Assembly (NCBI GenBank): GCA_039000515.1
Contig: JBCFYV010011135.1
Span: 22,850,735-22,914,734, forward strand
Direction of reading: 5' to 3'
From: Timema cristinae
Lineage: Eukaryota; Arthropoda; Insecta; Phasmatodea; Timematidae
DNA length: 64,000 bases
A program made the translations under genes and the position numbers. Of this stretch, positions 11,583 through 22,637 are shown piece after piece. The notes beneath the pieces are model-generated. The model was given only the letters and a program-made list of their open reading frames with translations. It was not told where the DNA came from and made no database searches. Positions within the stretch are counted from its first letter, which is position 1. Each line of letters begins with the position of its first letter.

Positions 11583-12125
11583 TTGTTAGTTGAATATATT
11601 TCTACTTACCCAATCAAAAATGTTTCCAAAACTATCCTAAACGCTTAACACTTTTGCAATCAAAGTTCTTATTTTATTTCGAACAACGAAGTGATTTCAA
11701 ACTCAATTTTCAACACATCATCCTCACAATATAACGACCGAGAATACATTTAACTCCATTTCCGCTAAAACCGTGTCGTTGATTAGCTCTGTGGGAACTT
11801 TAATGACCTTGTTTGTAACTGTTTAGTGTGGGGGAGAGATTGGGGTTGAATAGGGCACGATATAAATGAGGCCATTACCAGCTGCCCCATTTGACGCAAG
11901 AGGACTGTTTGTACATGACCACCAATCTGGTTAAACTACCAGAAACTATGTCAGTATATTGGAATGTTTAGGTTTATATATCTTTAACAATCTTTGTAGT
12001 AACGTGATCAGAGTGCCTGGCTTATAAATTAGAGGTCCTGGGTTCATTTCCCGGTTGTTACAAGTGGAATATTCTTGAAAGAGGAATAATTCCCGTGGTC
12101 ATCAGGGTTTGGTAAATTAGGCTTA

Positions 12126-12348
12126 AACCCGCTTCGGTGAACGCGTGGTCCAACGCGCTACTCTCGCAGTAGACTAGACTACCGGTGATGGGGAGCTCGA
12201 GGTTCGAATCTCGGTCGGGTGTACTGGGGGTGAATTTTCCGAACAGATTTTCCACTCTCCATACACGCAAATGCAGATGCACTTCCTTTGAATATTACCT
12301 TCATAATCCCTGAAACCATTAGCGTGATTAGAACATATAGATATATTC
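12126..12348 (+). repeat. SINE-B, first of three head-to-tail SINEs
   Basis: Head CCCGCTTCGGTGAACGCGTG, B box GAGGTTCGAATCTCGG; lacks the shared tail. A second SINE-B and a SINE-A follow without spacer. Confidence 0.88.
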
Positions 12349-12351
12349 CGG

Positions 12352-12566
12352 ACCCGCCTCAGTGGCGTAGTTAGCTAACGCGCTAGTTTCATGTTGCACT
12401 AGACTTCCGAGGACGGGGAGATTGAGGTTCGAATCTCGTTAGGGTGAACTGGGGATGATGATTCTTCCTAAATTGTTTTTCCACTCTCCCTCCACACAAA
12501 TGTGGGTTCAGTTTCTCTAATTTCAACCTTCCCAATTCCTAATCTAGTAGAGTAATTAGTATTTAA
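12352..12566 (+). repeat. SINE-B lacking its own tail
   Basis: Head CGCCTCAGTGGCGTAGTTAG through GAGTAATTAGTATTTAAGCG, where the SINE-A head begins. The 3' module is contributed by the SINE-A. Confidence 0.88.
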
Positions 12567-12838
12567 GCGGTGACGTGGTGGTCTAGGGGTAAGGTGTCAG
12601 ACTTCTGTGCTGGGGGTCCGGGGTTCAATCCTCGGTCCCGGCAAAGATTTATCTGATTGCCAAACTCTTCCTTCACCTCTGACAAGATATCTTGTGAATG
12701 TGAGGAATGCCAGGCCTCCACCGTGGTTCGGATTCCACGTTAAACTGTAGGTCCTCCATTTCATCTAACAATCACCCTACCATTACACATTAGTGTAAGT
12801 GCGTATAAAGCGAACGGGTAGCAAAATGCTGTGCTGTA
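12567..12838 (+). repeat. SINE-A joined to the 3' side of a SINE-B
   Basis: The SINE-A head begins where the SINE-B at 12352 would continue into its own tail (TATTTAAGCG). The element ends with a diverged tail (GCGTATAAAGCGAACGGG, AGCAAAATGCTGTGCTG). The arrangement looks like insertion into, or template switching within, the tail region the two families share. Confidence 0.85.
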
Positions 12839-13313
12839 ATTTTTCATATAGGCTATCCCGAATTCAAGCTGAAATGAACGGTACGCATAGCCGCAAAAAA
12901 AAGAAAAATGAAAAAAGTGCTACTGAAAATAAAAAAAATAAATCATATTATTTTCATTTTATTATTCTAACCACGCAATGAAACCCATTCTTTAAACATG
13001 AATCGTATTCTCGCATCAATAAGCTGTGACGAGATCATATTTGTTAGAGTTTCGAATTAATGTTCAATTGAACCGTAGTTTGAAAATCAAGTTCGTTCAA
13101 GCGTTCCCTATTTTAATCCTAGAGGCGTAATGTTCGAATTGTTCACCAAACTAGGTCAAAAAATACGCAAATATATAGGCCACTGGAACAAACGGGGCTT
13201 AAAACAAATCACTGATGCATTCGTGACGTCATCAGAGAGACGGACCTTTTTTTTTACGTGCACATTTTTATATCAGGGTTGTTTTTGTTGATATTAATTT
13301 TCCCATCATATTA

Positions 13314-13353
13314 TCAAGCGTATAAACCGAATGGGTAGTAAGACGCGGTGCAA
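13314..13353 (+). repeat. SINE tail-only fragment
   Basis: CAAGCGTATAAACCGAATGG then TAGTAAGACGCGGTGC followed by an A-run; no head or body. Confidence 0.75.
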
Positions 13354-13707
13354 AAAAAAAACCTCAAATAGTCATACCATCTTTTAGAAGATACGAACAA
13401 ATTTTTTTTATTTTTTTATTTTTTTTGTTCGATATTGATAATATTTGAGAGTACAGGGGGAAATAGAGGGAAAGTCCAATTCTAGCTCACATTTAACTAG
13501 TGCTGCCATCTGTTAGACAATCATGAGACCTTTCTAATACATCTTAAATAATGGCTAAGAGAGGTCTCTGTCATATTTAAATTAATTTATTTTAAAAGAG
13601 TATTGGCTGGGATTCTTACTATTTTCTAATTGTTAAGTGTTTCGTAAATCGTTTTATTTACAAAAACAAATACGAGATTAAAATAATGTTTGTGTTATTT
13701 AGAAATT

Positions 13708-13880
13708 ACCTGTGTCGGTGGTCACGCGGACTAAACGTAAAACTCGTCTAGTCTGGTTTACCGATTACTGGGAGGTCAGAGTTCAATACCACCAGGGGGG
13801 GTTTTGGGCCGTGATAATCCAAAATGAGATTTTTCAAAAGTTCCATCCCTATCCCTGTAATTAATTAAAGTCGATGAAAG
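13708..13880 (+). repeat. SINE-B, degenerate
   Basis: Recognisable GTCGGTGGTCACGCGGACTA head and GAGGTCAGAGTTCAA B box; the rest is decayed and runs into a T-run at 13889-13900. Confidence 0.6.
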
Positions 13881-13900
13881 GGTATCTTTTTTTTTTTTTA

Positions 13901-14046
13901 AACGCGCTTTACTATTCATTCGGACTGTTTGAATATTCACACGGCTGGGACAAGGACGAGTAATATATATAATTTAGAGTAAATGTTGCCGCATTTGCGT
14001 GGAAAGATAGTAGAGACCATTTGGGAGGAAATTTAGTATAAGAGGT
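13901..14046 (-). repeat. SINE-B fragment, inverted, degenerate
   Basis: Tail remnant CTTTACTATTCATTCGG, then GCCGCATTTGCGTGGAAAGA; the head is missing. Confidence 0.6.
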
Positions 14047-14082
14047 TGACGCCCTATCCTGCTTGTACATTTTTTTAAAATA

Positions 14083-14336
14083 TTTATTTAACACCGCGTC
14101 TTACTACCCGTTCGAGTTATACGCTTAAGTACTATTGGATTAGGGATTGGGACGGTTGAATTTAGAGGAAGTGAACCCGCATTTGCGTGGATGGAGAGTG
14201 TAAAATCGTTTAAGAAACAGCTCCCCCCACCCTCAGTTCAGCCAACCGAGATTTGAACTTTGATCTCATCGTCCTCGGCAGTCTAACGCAACACGAAACT
14301 AGCGTGTTAGCTAACTATGACACCGACGCGGGTTGG
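14083..14336 (-). repeat. SINE-B, inverted
   Basis: Starts TTTATTTAACACCGCGTC and ends at the head GTGTTAGCTAACTATGACAC. One of several inverted SINE-Bs clustered at 13.9-14.9 kb. Confidence 0.88.
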
Positions 14337-14344
14337 TACAATTG

Positions 14345-14535
14345 GTAATGAACGAACCACTAAAATAATTACAAACTACACTTAGCTCTGAAACAGACCC
14401 TACGACAAGTCCCCGGACCATGAATTCATCACTGTGCGGGAAGAAACCACGATTATCATGATATATTTTTCAACCGTGCCAAGGAATCGAACTTCTGACC
14501 CTTATTTCAATAGGCAGACAAGATATCAAAGGTAA
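14345..14535 (-). repeat. SINE-C, inverted, diverged
   Basis: Body CAAGTCCCCGGACCATG, B box GGAATCGAACTTCTGACCC, head remnant AGGCAGACAAGATATC. Confidence 0.75.
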
Positions 14536-14678
14536 TATAAATAAGAAAAATGACATAAACCTGCATAGGTTATCACACCGTTTAAGGCGCCACTTTATAA
14601 ACCGTCGGTTTTATTGGTGACTATTGAGGTTTGATTCCTGCATAGTGTATTGGCCATTTTTTCTTCATTATTTATTTT

Positions 14679-14930
14679 TTGTCACCGCGTCTTACTACAC
14701 GCTCGGATTATACGCATATTAAATAGCTACACTAATGTTCTAGTAATTAGGAAGGCTGAATTAAGACTAATTGTAACCACATTTGCGTGGAGGGAGAGTA
14801 GAAAACCATTTTGGAAAACTACCCTCAGTATACCCGAAAGGGATTCTAACCCCGAAATCCCTGTCATCAGCAGTCCAGTATATTGCTAGACTTAGTAACG
14901 CCTTATACTATTCAACCATCGAAGCGCCTT
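14679..14930 (-). repeat. SINE-B, inverted
   Basis: Starts GTCACCGCGTCTTACTACAC, includes CACATTTGCGTGGAGGGAGA, and ends in a diverged head. Confidence 0.8.
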
Positions 14931-15084
14931 TTTCTTTAATACTTTTCCATTTTCGTTCCACGTAAATGCGGGTACTTTTCATTTAAACTCCATCGCCTTG
15001 GTTCCCATCTCTATAGCTCGGACGGGTAGTAAGACTTGGAGGCAACACAATAATGACAAGAAATCGCATGTGACATATACCTTC

Positions 15085-15112
15085 CACGTGACTACCACGT
15101 GGCCACCACGTG
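15085..15112. promoter_or_regulatory. three CACGTG E-boxes at exact 11-bp spacing
   Basis: CACGTG at 15085-15090, 15096-15101 and 15107-15112, formed by an 11-bp tandem unit CCACGTGACTA / CCACGTGGCCA / CCACGTGAGTC. CACGTG is the core site of bHLH factors, including the TFEB/MITF class. No gene start is recognisable beside it; TGACGTAA lies about 50 bp further right. Function is not shown. Confidence 0.45.
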
Positions 15113-15367
15113 AGTCCTATCAATTTCCTTCTTCCTCAACCTCTACCTCGTCTTCTAGCAGAGTGACGTAATAAATAACAGGGGTGTACTGGGTCGTTGA
15201 CAGGAGATTTATCCCGGCGGGCCGGTTTTGATTTGGGAACTGCCGCAAATATTTTTAAACTAAAATATTGTGAAAGAAGTATCTTATGTTGATTTGGGCC
15301 TGTTTGAGAGGATGACTGGATATCGAGGAACGAAGTAAATGTATGAAGGTAGAGTGTGTGTATCAAA

Positions 15368-15660
15368 AAGGATGGGGTGGCCCATGTAAGACGTAGCTAA
15401 ATGTTGTATAATATTGTGTGAAAAAGAGAAACATTAAGAGTAATTTTAATAATAAAAGAGCACGTATGACTCGGTGTATGGATGTTGTTGAAGAGAAGGG
15501 AGTATGTAAGGATAGGGAAGTGTGGAGAAAGTTAGTGAGGATGGGATAAGTATGGAGTAGTTGTTTTTTGTAGCTATATGCACAGTCTTGCCTACCCCAT
15601 AAGGGAACGGCGTGATTAAGTATGAATGTAAGTAAGTAAAGATATCCATTTAATTGTAAA
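15368..15660 (+). mobile_element. LINE ORF2 C-terminal fragment (family L1b)
   Basis: The frame around 15470-15545 reads TRCMDVVEEKGVCKDREVW then RKLVRMG and a stop, the 'RPxxRWxDVV ... DRxxWRxLV' end of many non-LTR retrotransposon polyproteins. The 3' UTR follows with GTCTTGCCTACCCCATAAGG. Related pieces at 20430, 21409 and 47455. Confidence 0.7.
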
Positions 15661-16047
15661 TTATTGTTTTTATTAAATTTTGATCAAAAGTTTCTGTTAG
15701 TAAGTCTGAGGATGCCAAAAAAAATATATATATATATATATAGAGACATTAAATTTAAAACCATCCCGTTTGGTGTTTATTGGTGTTGTTTATATATTTA
15801 AAAAAAGAATAACCCAAACGTATAAGCATTTGATTGGTGATAGCTATGGAATCTACACAAGTGGCTAATGGAGGATAGTTTTACAAACTCAAATACAGGG
15901 GGCTATTAAAAATATATTCCATCTATTGTATAAATATCTAGGAACTTTTTGCTCATATCAGTAGAAAGTAGAAGCTGATATTATAAGTGGAGAATAGTGA
16001 TGTAATAATCGATAATGGAGCGGAAATTTCCTTGGGACTTTTTTTTT

Positions 16048-16282
16048 TAGCGCCACGTATAACTATTCGTTCGGGTTAAACATGTATGTGATATTTACGC
16101 TAATGGTTTTTTTAGGGATTAAGAAGGTTATATTTAGAGGACGTGTACCCGCATTTACATGTAGAGAGTGGAAAACAATTTAGGAAAGACCAACCTCAAT
16201 ACACCCGAACAAGATTCAAGCCTCGGTCTCCCCATCTACTGCAAGGATAGCGCGTTAGACCACGCGGTCACCGAAGCAGGTG
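16048..16282 (-). repeat. SINE-B, inverted
   Basis: Starts TTTAGCGCCACGTATAAC and ends GACCACGCGGTCACCGAAGC. A TTAA-flanked palindromic MITE begins just after it. Confidence 0.85.
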
Positions 16283-16290
16283 GGATGTAT

Positions 16291-16592
16291 GTTAAGGTAG
16301 GAGTGTATGAAACGCGAGAAAAGTTCTTTCTTTTTTTTGCTGTTTTTATAATAAAACTTTTTTTTTTTGCTAGAATAAATAAAATAAATGAATAGAAAAA
16401 GTTGTCATTAAATTTCATGACACCCTTGACAGATATTCAACAACTGTTGATATCACTATGTGAATAAAAATAAACTCTACGTTTGTAGTTTTTATTGAAG
16501 CATTATTTGATTTATTCTGACCAAAAAAAAAAGTTTTATTATCAAAACCGCAGGAAAAAAAATGACCTTTTCTTGTGTCTCGTACTTACCCG
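16291..16592. mobile_element. palindromic TTAA MITE, diverged copy
   Basis: Left end TTAAGGTAGGAGTGTATG, right end GTCTCGTACTTACCCG. The centre contains GACAGATATTCAACAAC and GTTGATATCACTATGTG, as in the other copies. Confidence 0.8.
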
Positions 16593-16776
16593 TCATATTT
16601 GTGGGTGCCGGCCCGTTTGTATCCCACCAGTACACCCCTAGTGTCTGTCTGTCAGTGACAGATACAGATGGCCTTGTCAACCACACTTCCTGGCTAGGTG
16701 TCTAGTTATCAAGTCTACTGTCTGATTTTGATAGGAATCGCGTTATTTGAAAACTGGCAACTCATGTTGGGTCGAC

Positions 16777-17036
16777 ACCGTTAGCTCAGTCGGTAGCGTG
16801 TCTGTATATAGATCTAAGGGCCCCGGGTTCGATTCCTGGCATGGTCGAAAATTTACCATTGATGAAAATATAGGTTTACCCTTTCACATTGTTAAATTAA
16901 CGGCTGGGGACTGGATGTTGTTCCCATACTAGTCTTTATTTAGATAGATTATAAGGTATATAAAGCTACGACAGGCCTAGCCAACAGGTAGTGGAAAATA
17001 TATGGCTTGTATAAAAAACTGACTCGGCCCAGGCTG
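16777..17036 (+). repeat. SINE-C, full length
   Basis: Head ACACCGTTAGCTCAGTCGG, B box CCCGGGTTCGATTCCTGG, body TTAACGGCTGGGGACTGG, end GACAGGCCTAGCCAACAGG. The head looks like a tRNA but continues into the SINE body. Confidence 0.88.
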
Positions 17037-17263
17037 GAAATAGAGATTGATGTAAAAAAAAAAGCTCACATAGCCACAATGACAGTAAAAAAATATATTA
17101 AAATTGTATTTTCATTCTTAGCCCGTTTAATTAATGGTGTAGAAAGAAATTATACATTAATCTATAGGAAAGTATTATTGAAAGCTTTTGATTAACTTTT
17201 GGATTAGACTAATTTTATAACTCTATCAAATAATACATGTTTCTAAAAAGGCAAATGTTAGTG

Positions 17264-17265
17264 AC

Positions 17266-17297
<32 letters not shown>

Positions 17298-17564
17298 GCA
17301 CTGCGTCTTACTACCCGTTCGGGTTATACGCACTTACGCTAATGTGTAATGGTAGGGTGATAGTGAGATGAAATGAAGGACCTACAGTTTAACGTGGAAT
17401 CCGAACCACGGTGGAGGCCTGGCATTCCCCACATTCACAAGATGTCTTGTCAGAGTGTGAAGGAAGGGTTTGGTAATCAGATAAATCTGTGCCGGGACCA
17501 AGGATTGAACCCGGACCTCTAGCACAGAAGTCTTGACACCTTACCCCTAGACCACCAGGTCACC
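17264..17564 (-). repeat. SINE-A, inverted, full length
   Basis: Begins with (TTA)n, then AGCACTGCGTCTTACTACCC, and ends at the head ACCACCAGGTCACC. No clear target-site duplication was seen. Confidence 0.92.
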
Positions 17565-17719
17565 TATGGGCTTACTATACAAATACTAATCATGGTGTAC
17601 AAACTCTTCATTATTCGAAAATGGGCGATAAGGGGTTCAGCAATATTTACTTATTGGTTAATTTTATGAAAAATTCATAATTGTTTATTTGGAATTTAGC
17701 TGAAATTTACTATTATTAT

Positions 17720-18000
17720 TTTTTAGACTGCAGCTTACTACGCGTTCGTGTTATACGCTTATTTACTAATAATACCAATGGTTTTAGAGATTAGGGAGGT
17801 TATGTTTATATGAAATGTACCCGCATGTTCGTGGAAGGGAAGTGGGAAGCCATTTTATAAAAAAAAAACTCCCTCAATACATCTGACTGAGATTCGAACT
17901 TATATTTTCTTTTCAATCGGAAGGCTAGTCTAATGCCTAAAACCATTAGCCTAATTAGTACATAAGCGTATAACCTGAACGGGTAGTAAGACGCGGTGAT
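17720..18000. repeat. head-to-head SINE-B palindrome
   Basis: An inverted SINE-B (tail at 17725, B box GAGATTCGAACTT near 17889) is followed at about 17935 by the 3' end of a direct copy (CATTAGCCTAATTAGTACAT ... ACGGGTAGTAAGACGCGG). Both outer ends are therefore the shared tail module, forming a large hairpin. Confidence 0.8.
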
Positions 18001-18523
18001 AATGATAATAATATTAATAATAAACACTGTAAAGAAGGGTACATTTTGGTTTATTTATTTAAGTTTAATGGGGAAAACACTAATCTACCCTTTAAACTTT
18101 TACTGTATATACATGTTTATTAATCCAAGCTTAAGGAGAATGGTACATGCCTAAACAGTGTATATAATATTGCCTTCGGCTTACATTTCCTTTCTAGTCA
18201 TGTTTCCGAGAGACTTTAATCACTCTTTTGATCACAGGCTTATGATAACAGGATGTAACACTTTGAAAACGCCATGGAAATATGAAACGTCTCTTACTTT
18301 GTGACGTACCGACGCGCTGTCTGTTGTTTGTTGGAGAGGAAAGGGGGGTTTGGGGGGAAGATGATAAAACAAAGGAGTGCAGGGGAAATACGCGGTTCAC
18401 GGAGACGCTGAAGTTTGTTGTTAAAAAGGGCCGACCTACCTCGAGAGAAGTACTATTTGTACTGTCTGATTTTCATAGCAAGGCGTTATTTTAAAACTGG
18501 AAACTAATTTGTTTGTGTTTTTT

Positions 18524-18762
18524 TAGCACCACGTTTTAATACGCGTTCGGGCTATACACCTATGTACTAATTACTCTAATATTTTAAAAGATTCGGAAGG
18601 TTATATTTAGAGGAATTATACATGCATTTGCATGGAAACATCTTGTAAAAAAAATCACCTTCAGTACACCCGAACGAGATTCGAACCTCGATCTCCCCAT
18701 CATCAGCATTCTAGTCTATTGCGAGAGTTACGACTTAGACCAAGAGGTCACCGAAGCAGGTG
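18524..18762 (-). repeat. SINE-B, inverted
   Basis: Starts TTTAGCACCACGTTTTAA, holds CCGAACGAGATTCGAACCTC, ends AGAGGTCACCGAAGCAGG. Confidence 0.88.
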
Positions 18763-19009
18763 TTCAATATTAACCATGTAGGCCTAAATATAAATTATAC
18801 AATAATTGGTAAGAAAGTATTTTCAGAAGCTTTTGGTAACTTTCAGATGAACTTTTATATTTGCACCAAGTCTATTCATCTTTGTATCCTAAATGTGCCC
18901 ACATTTGCATAGAGGAAGAGTTGAAAATCATTTAGAAAATATCTCAATACAACAAACCGTGATTAGAACTCTGACCACCGCGTTATCGATAGTCTCTACT
19001 GCGATTTAA

Positions 19010-19262
19010 ACCGCTCTAGGATCTGTGTGGTGGGTAGGCTGTGGAGCATAGTTGCCACACGGGGGGAGCTTGGTTGCCGCATAGTGGGAGTTTGCGCGTT
19101 ACTACTATGCAAGCATACTCAGTGACTGTCGAGAAATCTGGCAACGTGTATCGGTTGCTATGACAACTACCCTTCACGGATTGGTCGAGCATGTGACGAG
19201 CCTCCACTCTCCCCTCGGGCTGCGCAGAACCTCGGTCATAAGTCAGTTTAAAACACAGTATA
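19010..19262. other. GC-richer island in AT-rich DNA
   Basis: This stretch stands out in composition (GCACACGGGGGGAGC, TCCCCTCGGGCTGCGCAG) and contains GGATTGGTCGAG (inverted CCAAT) and GCATGTGACGAG. It could be a promoter of an unseen gene or the inside of a repeat. The short minus-strand open frame across it resembles nothing I know. Confidence 0.35.
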
Positions 19263-20429
19263 GTTTATTCTAAGAATGACACCTTGGAGTAGACTATGAG
19301 GCCACCGAAGAGGGCGTATTATTACTTTTACGTTAACACGAATATTCTTTCCAGTCAACAAACAACTAAAATAACCAGTGAAAACAAGGAAAGTAGACTG
19401 TATTCGATATAAAATTGTGTTAGAAATAGCTTACCTCGTCCAAATGAGGTTCGCCGACAATGGAGGCCTAACTTGTGGGTTGCTGGGTTAAGAGTTGGAA
19501 GGAATGGGTAAACAAGGGGGGCTGACTTATCGGCGTCTTTCAAACTCTTGTTGTTCTTTGATTTAAAAAAAAAAGCCACTTTAGGGCCTGTAACACCCGA
19601 CTCACACTCGACCGATTTGTGCATAAATTATTGCACCCATTCCTACAAACAACCTATGTGTCCTGACTACCACGCTCGACTGAACTGCTCTCTTTCTCTC
19701 AAAAAACAAACTACCTTATCTTCCACCTCCCTTCAACTCTCTCAAAACGGAGATAACCACCAAATATGGCGGGAATCTCTCTAAAACGGCGGGAAAATGT
19801 CCGAAGAATAAAGAACAAATACAAAACCAATATGTATAAAGGATTATAACACATTACACAAAAGCTATTTTACAATATTAAATATATACAGTTCAGAGAC
19901 TGAACAAGGAATACTAGTGACAAATTATTATTGAAGGAAAGGTTGATTGATGGTGGTGGTTAATAGGGGAGAGAAGCCAGTATTAACATGTACATTCAGT
20001 TTACCTTGTAAGCTAGCAAGCTGACTTAGAATTATTCCACTATGCTATAGCTTATAAGATAAGGCCATAGCGTAATCCGTCAAGGTAAGACATACCTTTC
20101 AGGGTAAACCAAGAATAGAAAATAAGGGTAAAAGGTACCTGGCAGGGATTCAGACTTCCTCTGAACTAAACTCTAGTGTAATACGAGCCTTACACATTAC
20201 ACAGAGTGACCATATAGGTTATGTTTGCTTCTATAAAGCTTTAACAATTAAAGAGATATGTTAAACTTGTGTATCTTTGGTGAGTGATTAAAATTAATAT
20301 GGATATTTAAATTTCAAGGGAACTTCACATAAAATAACAAGCAAATAAACAATTTGTTCAAAACGACTTTAATAGTTTCAATTAAATTTGATCCGATGTT
20401 AGCAAAAGCATAATAAGTTATATATGATT
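19263..20429. other. no gene seen
   Basis: Mixed-composition DNA to 19800, then AT-rich. Two short opposing frames at 19355-19784 lack domains. The motif CAAAATATGGCGGGAATC near 19760 resembles a GGCGGGAA box, with a second GGCGGGAAA at 19788; no start site was identified. Confidence 0.45.
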
Positions 20430-20556
20430 GAAGAGTGTGTGTGTGTGTGTGTAATAAAAGGAAGGGGTAGGCCATGTAAGACGTGTCTAAATGTTGTAGA
20501 CGAATGTGAGAGTTTTAATAATAAAATATCATATATTACTCGGTGTATGGATGTTG
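20430..20556 (+). mobile_element. LINE fragment, left part of an interrupted copy
   Basis: A (TG)n run, GTAGGCCATGTAAGACGTG and CTCGGTGTATGGATGTTG match 15368-15480. The match stops at GATGTTG and resumes at 21407. Confidence 0.7.
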
Positions 20557-21406
20557 TTTTTAATTTGGGTGAGAGATAAATATATAAATGTTGGTGTAAG
20601 TATAGAATAATGGTGATCCTACCTGCTGCCGAAGATCCGATGACAATGAACCAATCAGGCCTGCCCGGGGTTTGTCATGTGATTATCTTGATGGATTGAT
20701 CACACACGCAGTTACAGAGTTAGGAAGAGTATGGGGTTATTTCATTTAAGGAAAGAAAGAGTGGAAAACTCGAAAAGAGACTGAGAAGTTTAGCCGCGTG
20801 TGTGTCTACTCGTGGAGAAAAAACACCATAGATAATAGAGAGTATTAACACTTGTTGACTGACAAAAAAACACCATAGATAATAGAGAGTATTAACACTT
20901 GTTGACTGACAAAAAACACCATAGATAATAGAGAGTATTAACACTGTTGACTGACAAAAAACGCGCGTAAGAACATAAGGGAGCAAAGTGCACCACTCTT
21001 ACAAAAATAAATTAATGTAAAAAGGTGGTAGACAGAAAAATGTAATAATCCTATAAAATAATAATGAATTAATATAAGAAATATTTAATTAAGTAAACAA
21101 TAGTGATTTTTTTGATAATACAATATAAAGTAAAGCAGTAGCCAGCCAATAATTTCAGGGGGGGGGAGGAGTGTTTGGTGGGCACATCCCCACAATTGCC
21201 AAAGACTAGAAAAGAAACACCTCTAAAAGCTATCTGAAGTGTTTTTTTTATGGCAACATAGCTCTCTAATTTATACTTTTACCTTAATTTTGATATTTTT
21301 TTAATCATAAATAAAATCATACTATATTTTGTTCATAAAATTTCGGGGGGAGGGGTGTTTGAACTCCCAAACCCCCCTGACTAAGGCCTTGATATAAAGA
21401 CTAAAC
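20557..21406. mobile_element. unidentified insertion of about 850 bp in a LINE fragment
   Basis: The LINE sequence GGATGTTG is split here, with ATGTTG on both sides as a probable target-site duplication. The insert contains a GC-richer block at 20625-20720 (ACCAATCAGGCCTGCCCGGG, TGTCATGTGATT), a three-copy tandem repeat and two G-rich runs. No terminal repeats or coding potential were seen. Confidence 0.55.
20823..20962 (+). repeat. three-copy tandem repeat of about 47 bp
   Basis: ACACCATAGATAATAGAGAG then TATTAACACTTGTTGACTGAC repeats three times with small changes in A-run length. The minus-strand open frame over it is an artefact of the repeat. Confidence 0.9.
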
Positions 21407-21535
21407 AGATGTTGAAGCAAAGGGAGTATGCAAGGACAGGGAAGTGTAGAGAAAGTTATTATGGATGGATTAAGTACGGAGATTTTTTTTTAGCTATATG
21501 CAGTTTCTTGCTCCTAAATGAAATATGTATTATAT
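21407..21535 (+). mobile_element. LINE fragment, right part of the interrupted copy
   Basis: GATGTTGAAGCAAAGGGAG, GCAAGGACAGGGAAGTG, AGCTATATGCAGTTTCTTGC continue the 15368 family. The reading frame gives LKQREYART before decaying. Confidence 0.7.
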
Positions 21536-21837
21536 TATGTCAGTGCTCCTTAAATATGAATCAACATAAAATTCAAGAGTACTTTATTGTAAAAATAAAT
21601 AAAAAGCTATATTTACTTTCTCCCAACCCTATAGAAAGAGAAAGTATTGTTATCGTTAAAACAAATTAAATTCGAGATTTTTATGAATGCAACGTTTCAT
21701 GACGCCCCGATACCTATTGGGCTAAACCTTTGAAGTTTCCCCGGAGGATTTTTGGACTGATAAAGGGTAATTTACTTGAGGATGAAAAGAGAAAAAATAG
21801 GTTCTCTCAAGATTATGTCTAGCAATTTTTAAGGAAG

Positions 21838-21992
21838 AGACCGCAGCAAGAGATAGCAGCAAGTGCGCAAGTGAGAGCAGGAGAGTGAAAAAGGAAGAAT
21901 GGTGAAAGGACAGAGGGAGATGGAGGTATTTTACTAAACCGACCTGGCCACAGGCTGGAAACAGTTCATGATGATAATAATTAATTATTTCA
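21838..21992 (+). mobile_element. LINE ORF2 C-terminal fragment (family L1a)
   Basis: GAGAGCAGGAGAGTGAAAAA, GGACAGAGGGAGATGGAGG and CCTGGCCACAGGCTGGAAAC. The family's readable version at 53325 gives the protein end RDRGRWRYFIKETRPQVGN. Confidence 0.7.
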
Positions 21993-22563
21993 CCACGGAT
22001 AGCCAAAAAAAAGATTCAAGTTATAAACTTCAAAATTTGGGGGTTGGAGAGGTGGGTAATAAAGTAATTAAAGTAAAGATTTTTTGACATAGCTTGGTGA
22101 GCCTTTATGATTTTGTACAACTATAGTAACAGTTTTAACTCAATGTGTTTCTATAACACAGTATATTATTTTATTTGTGGTCTATTTTCCATTTTTTTTA
22201 CTAACAGTGTATATTATTTTTTTGACCTATCTTATGATCTATCGTAAAGAAATTGTGCTGAATATAGGTTGGGTCGTGTTTTTTGTCAATCTTTTTTTAA
22301 ATTTATTGATCACCGTAATTGTTTATGTGATTGTCATAGCTTATTTTTAATGAACAAGTAAATGGCAACAGGAATATCTGTGGGGCACTCCGTACCATTT
22401 ATTTAGTAGAGTATAATAGTTCAGAATAAAACATGTCAGATGTATACAAATAAAAGATGGTTCTTAGCCATGCCCTTTTAAACAAATGAAAACACAATAA
22501 ATCCATAAACTGTTTGCCAAGTTATTTTAGTGTGATACTTGAATTTATAAAGGTATCATCATA

Positions 22564-22637
22564 AAAACATTTCTTAGTTCAGATAAGTATGTGAAATTAA
22601 AACATTTCTTAGTTTAGATAAGTATATGAAATTAAAA
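22564..22637 (+). repeat. tandem duplication of 38 bp
   Basis: AAAACATTTCTTAGTTCAGA then TAAGTATGTGAAATTA, immediately repeated with two substitutions. Confidence 0.85.

Noticed and set aside
16777..16850. Plausible tRNA gene (A box and B box present)
   Set aside because: The sequence continues into a body shared with 45932 and 57424, so it is a SINE-C head. No complete cloverleaf with paired acceptor stem was seen. The same holds for all SINE-A and SINE-B heads.
18194..18494. Overlapping opposite ORFs at 18.2-18.5 kb as a small gene
   Set aside because: Neither frame has a recognisable domain, start context or neighbouring splice sites; flanked by SINEs.
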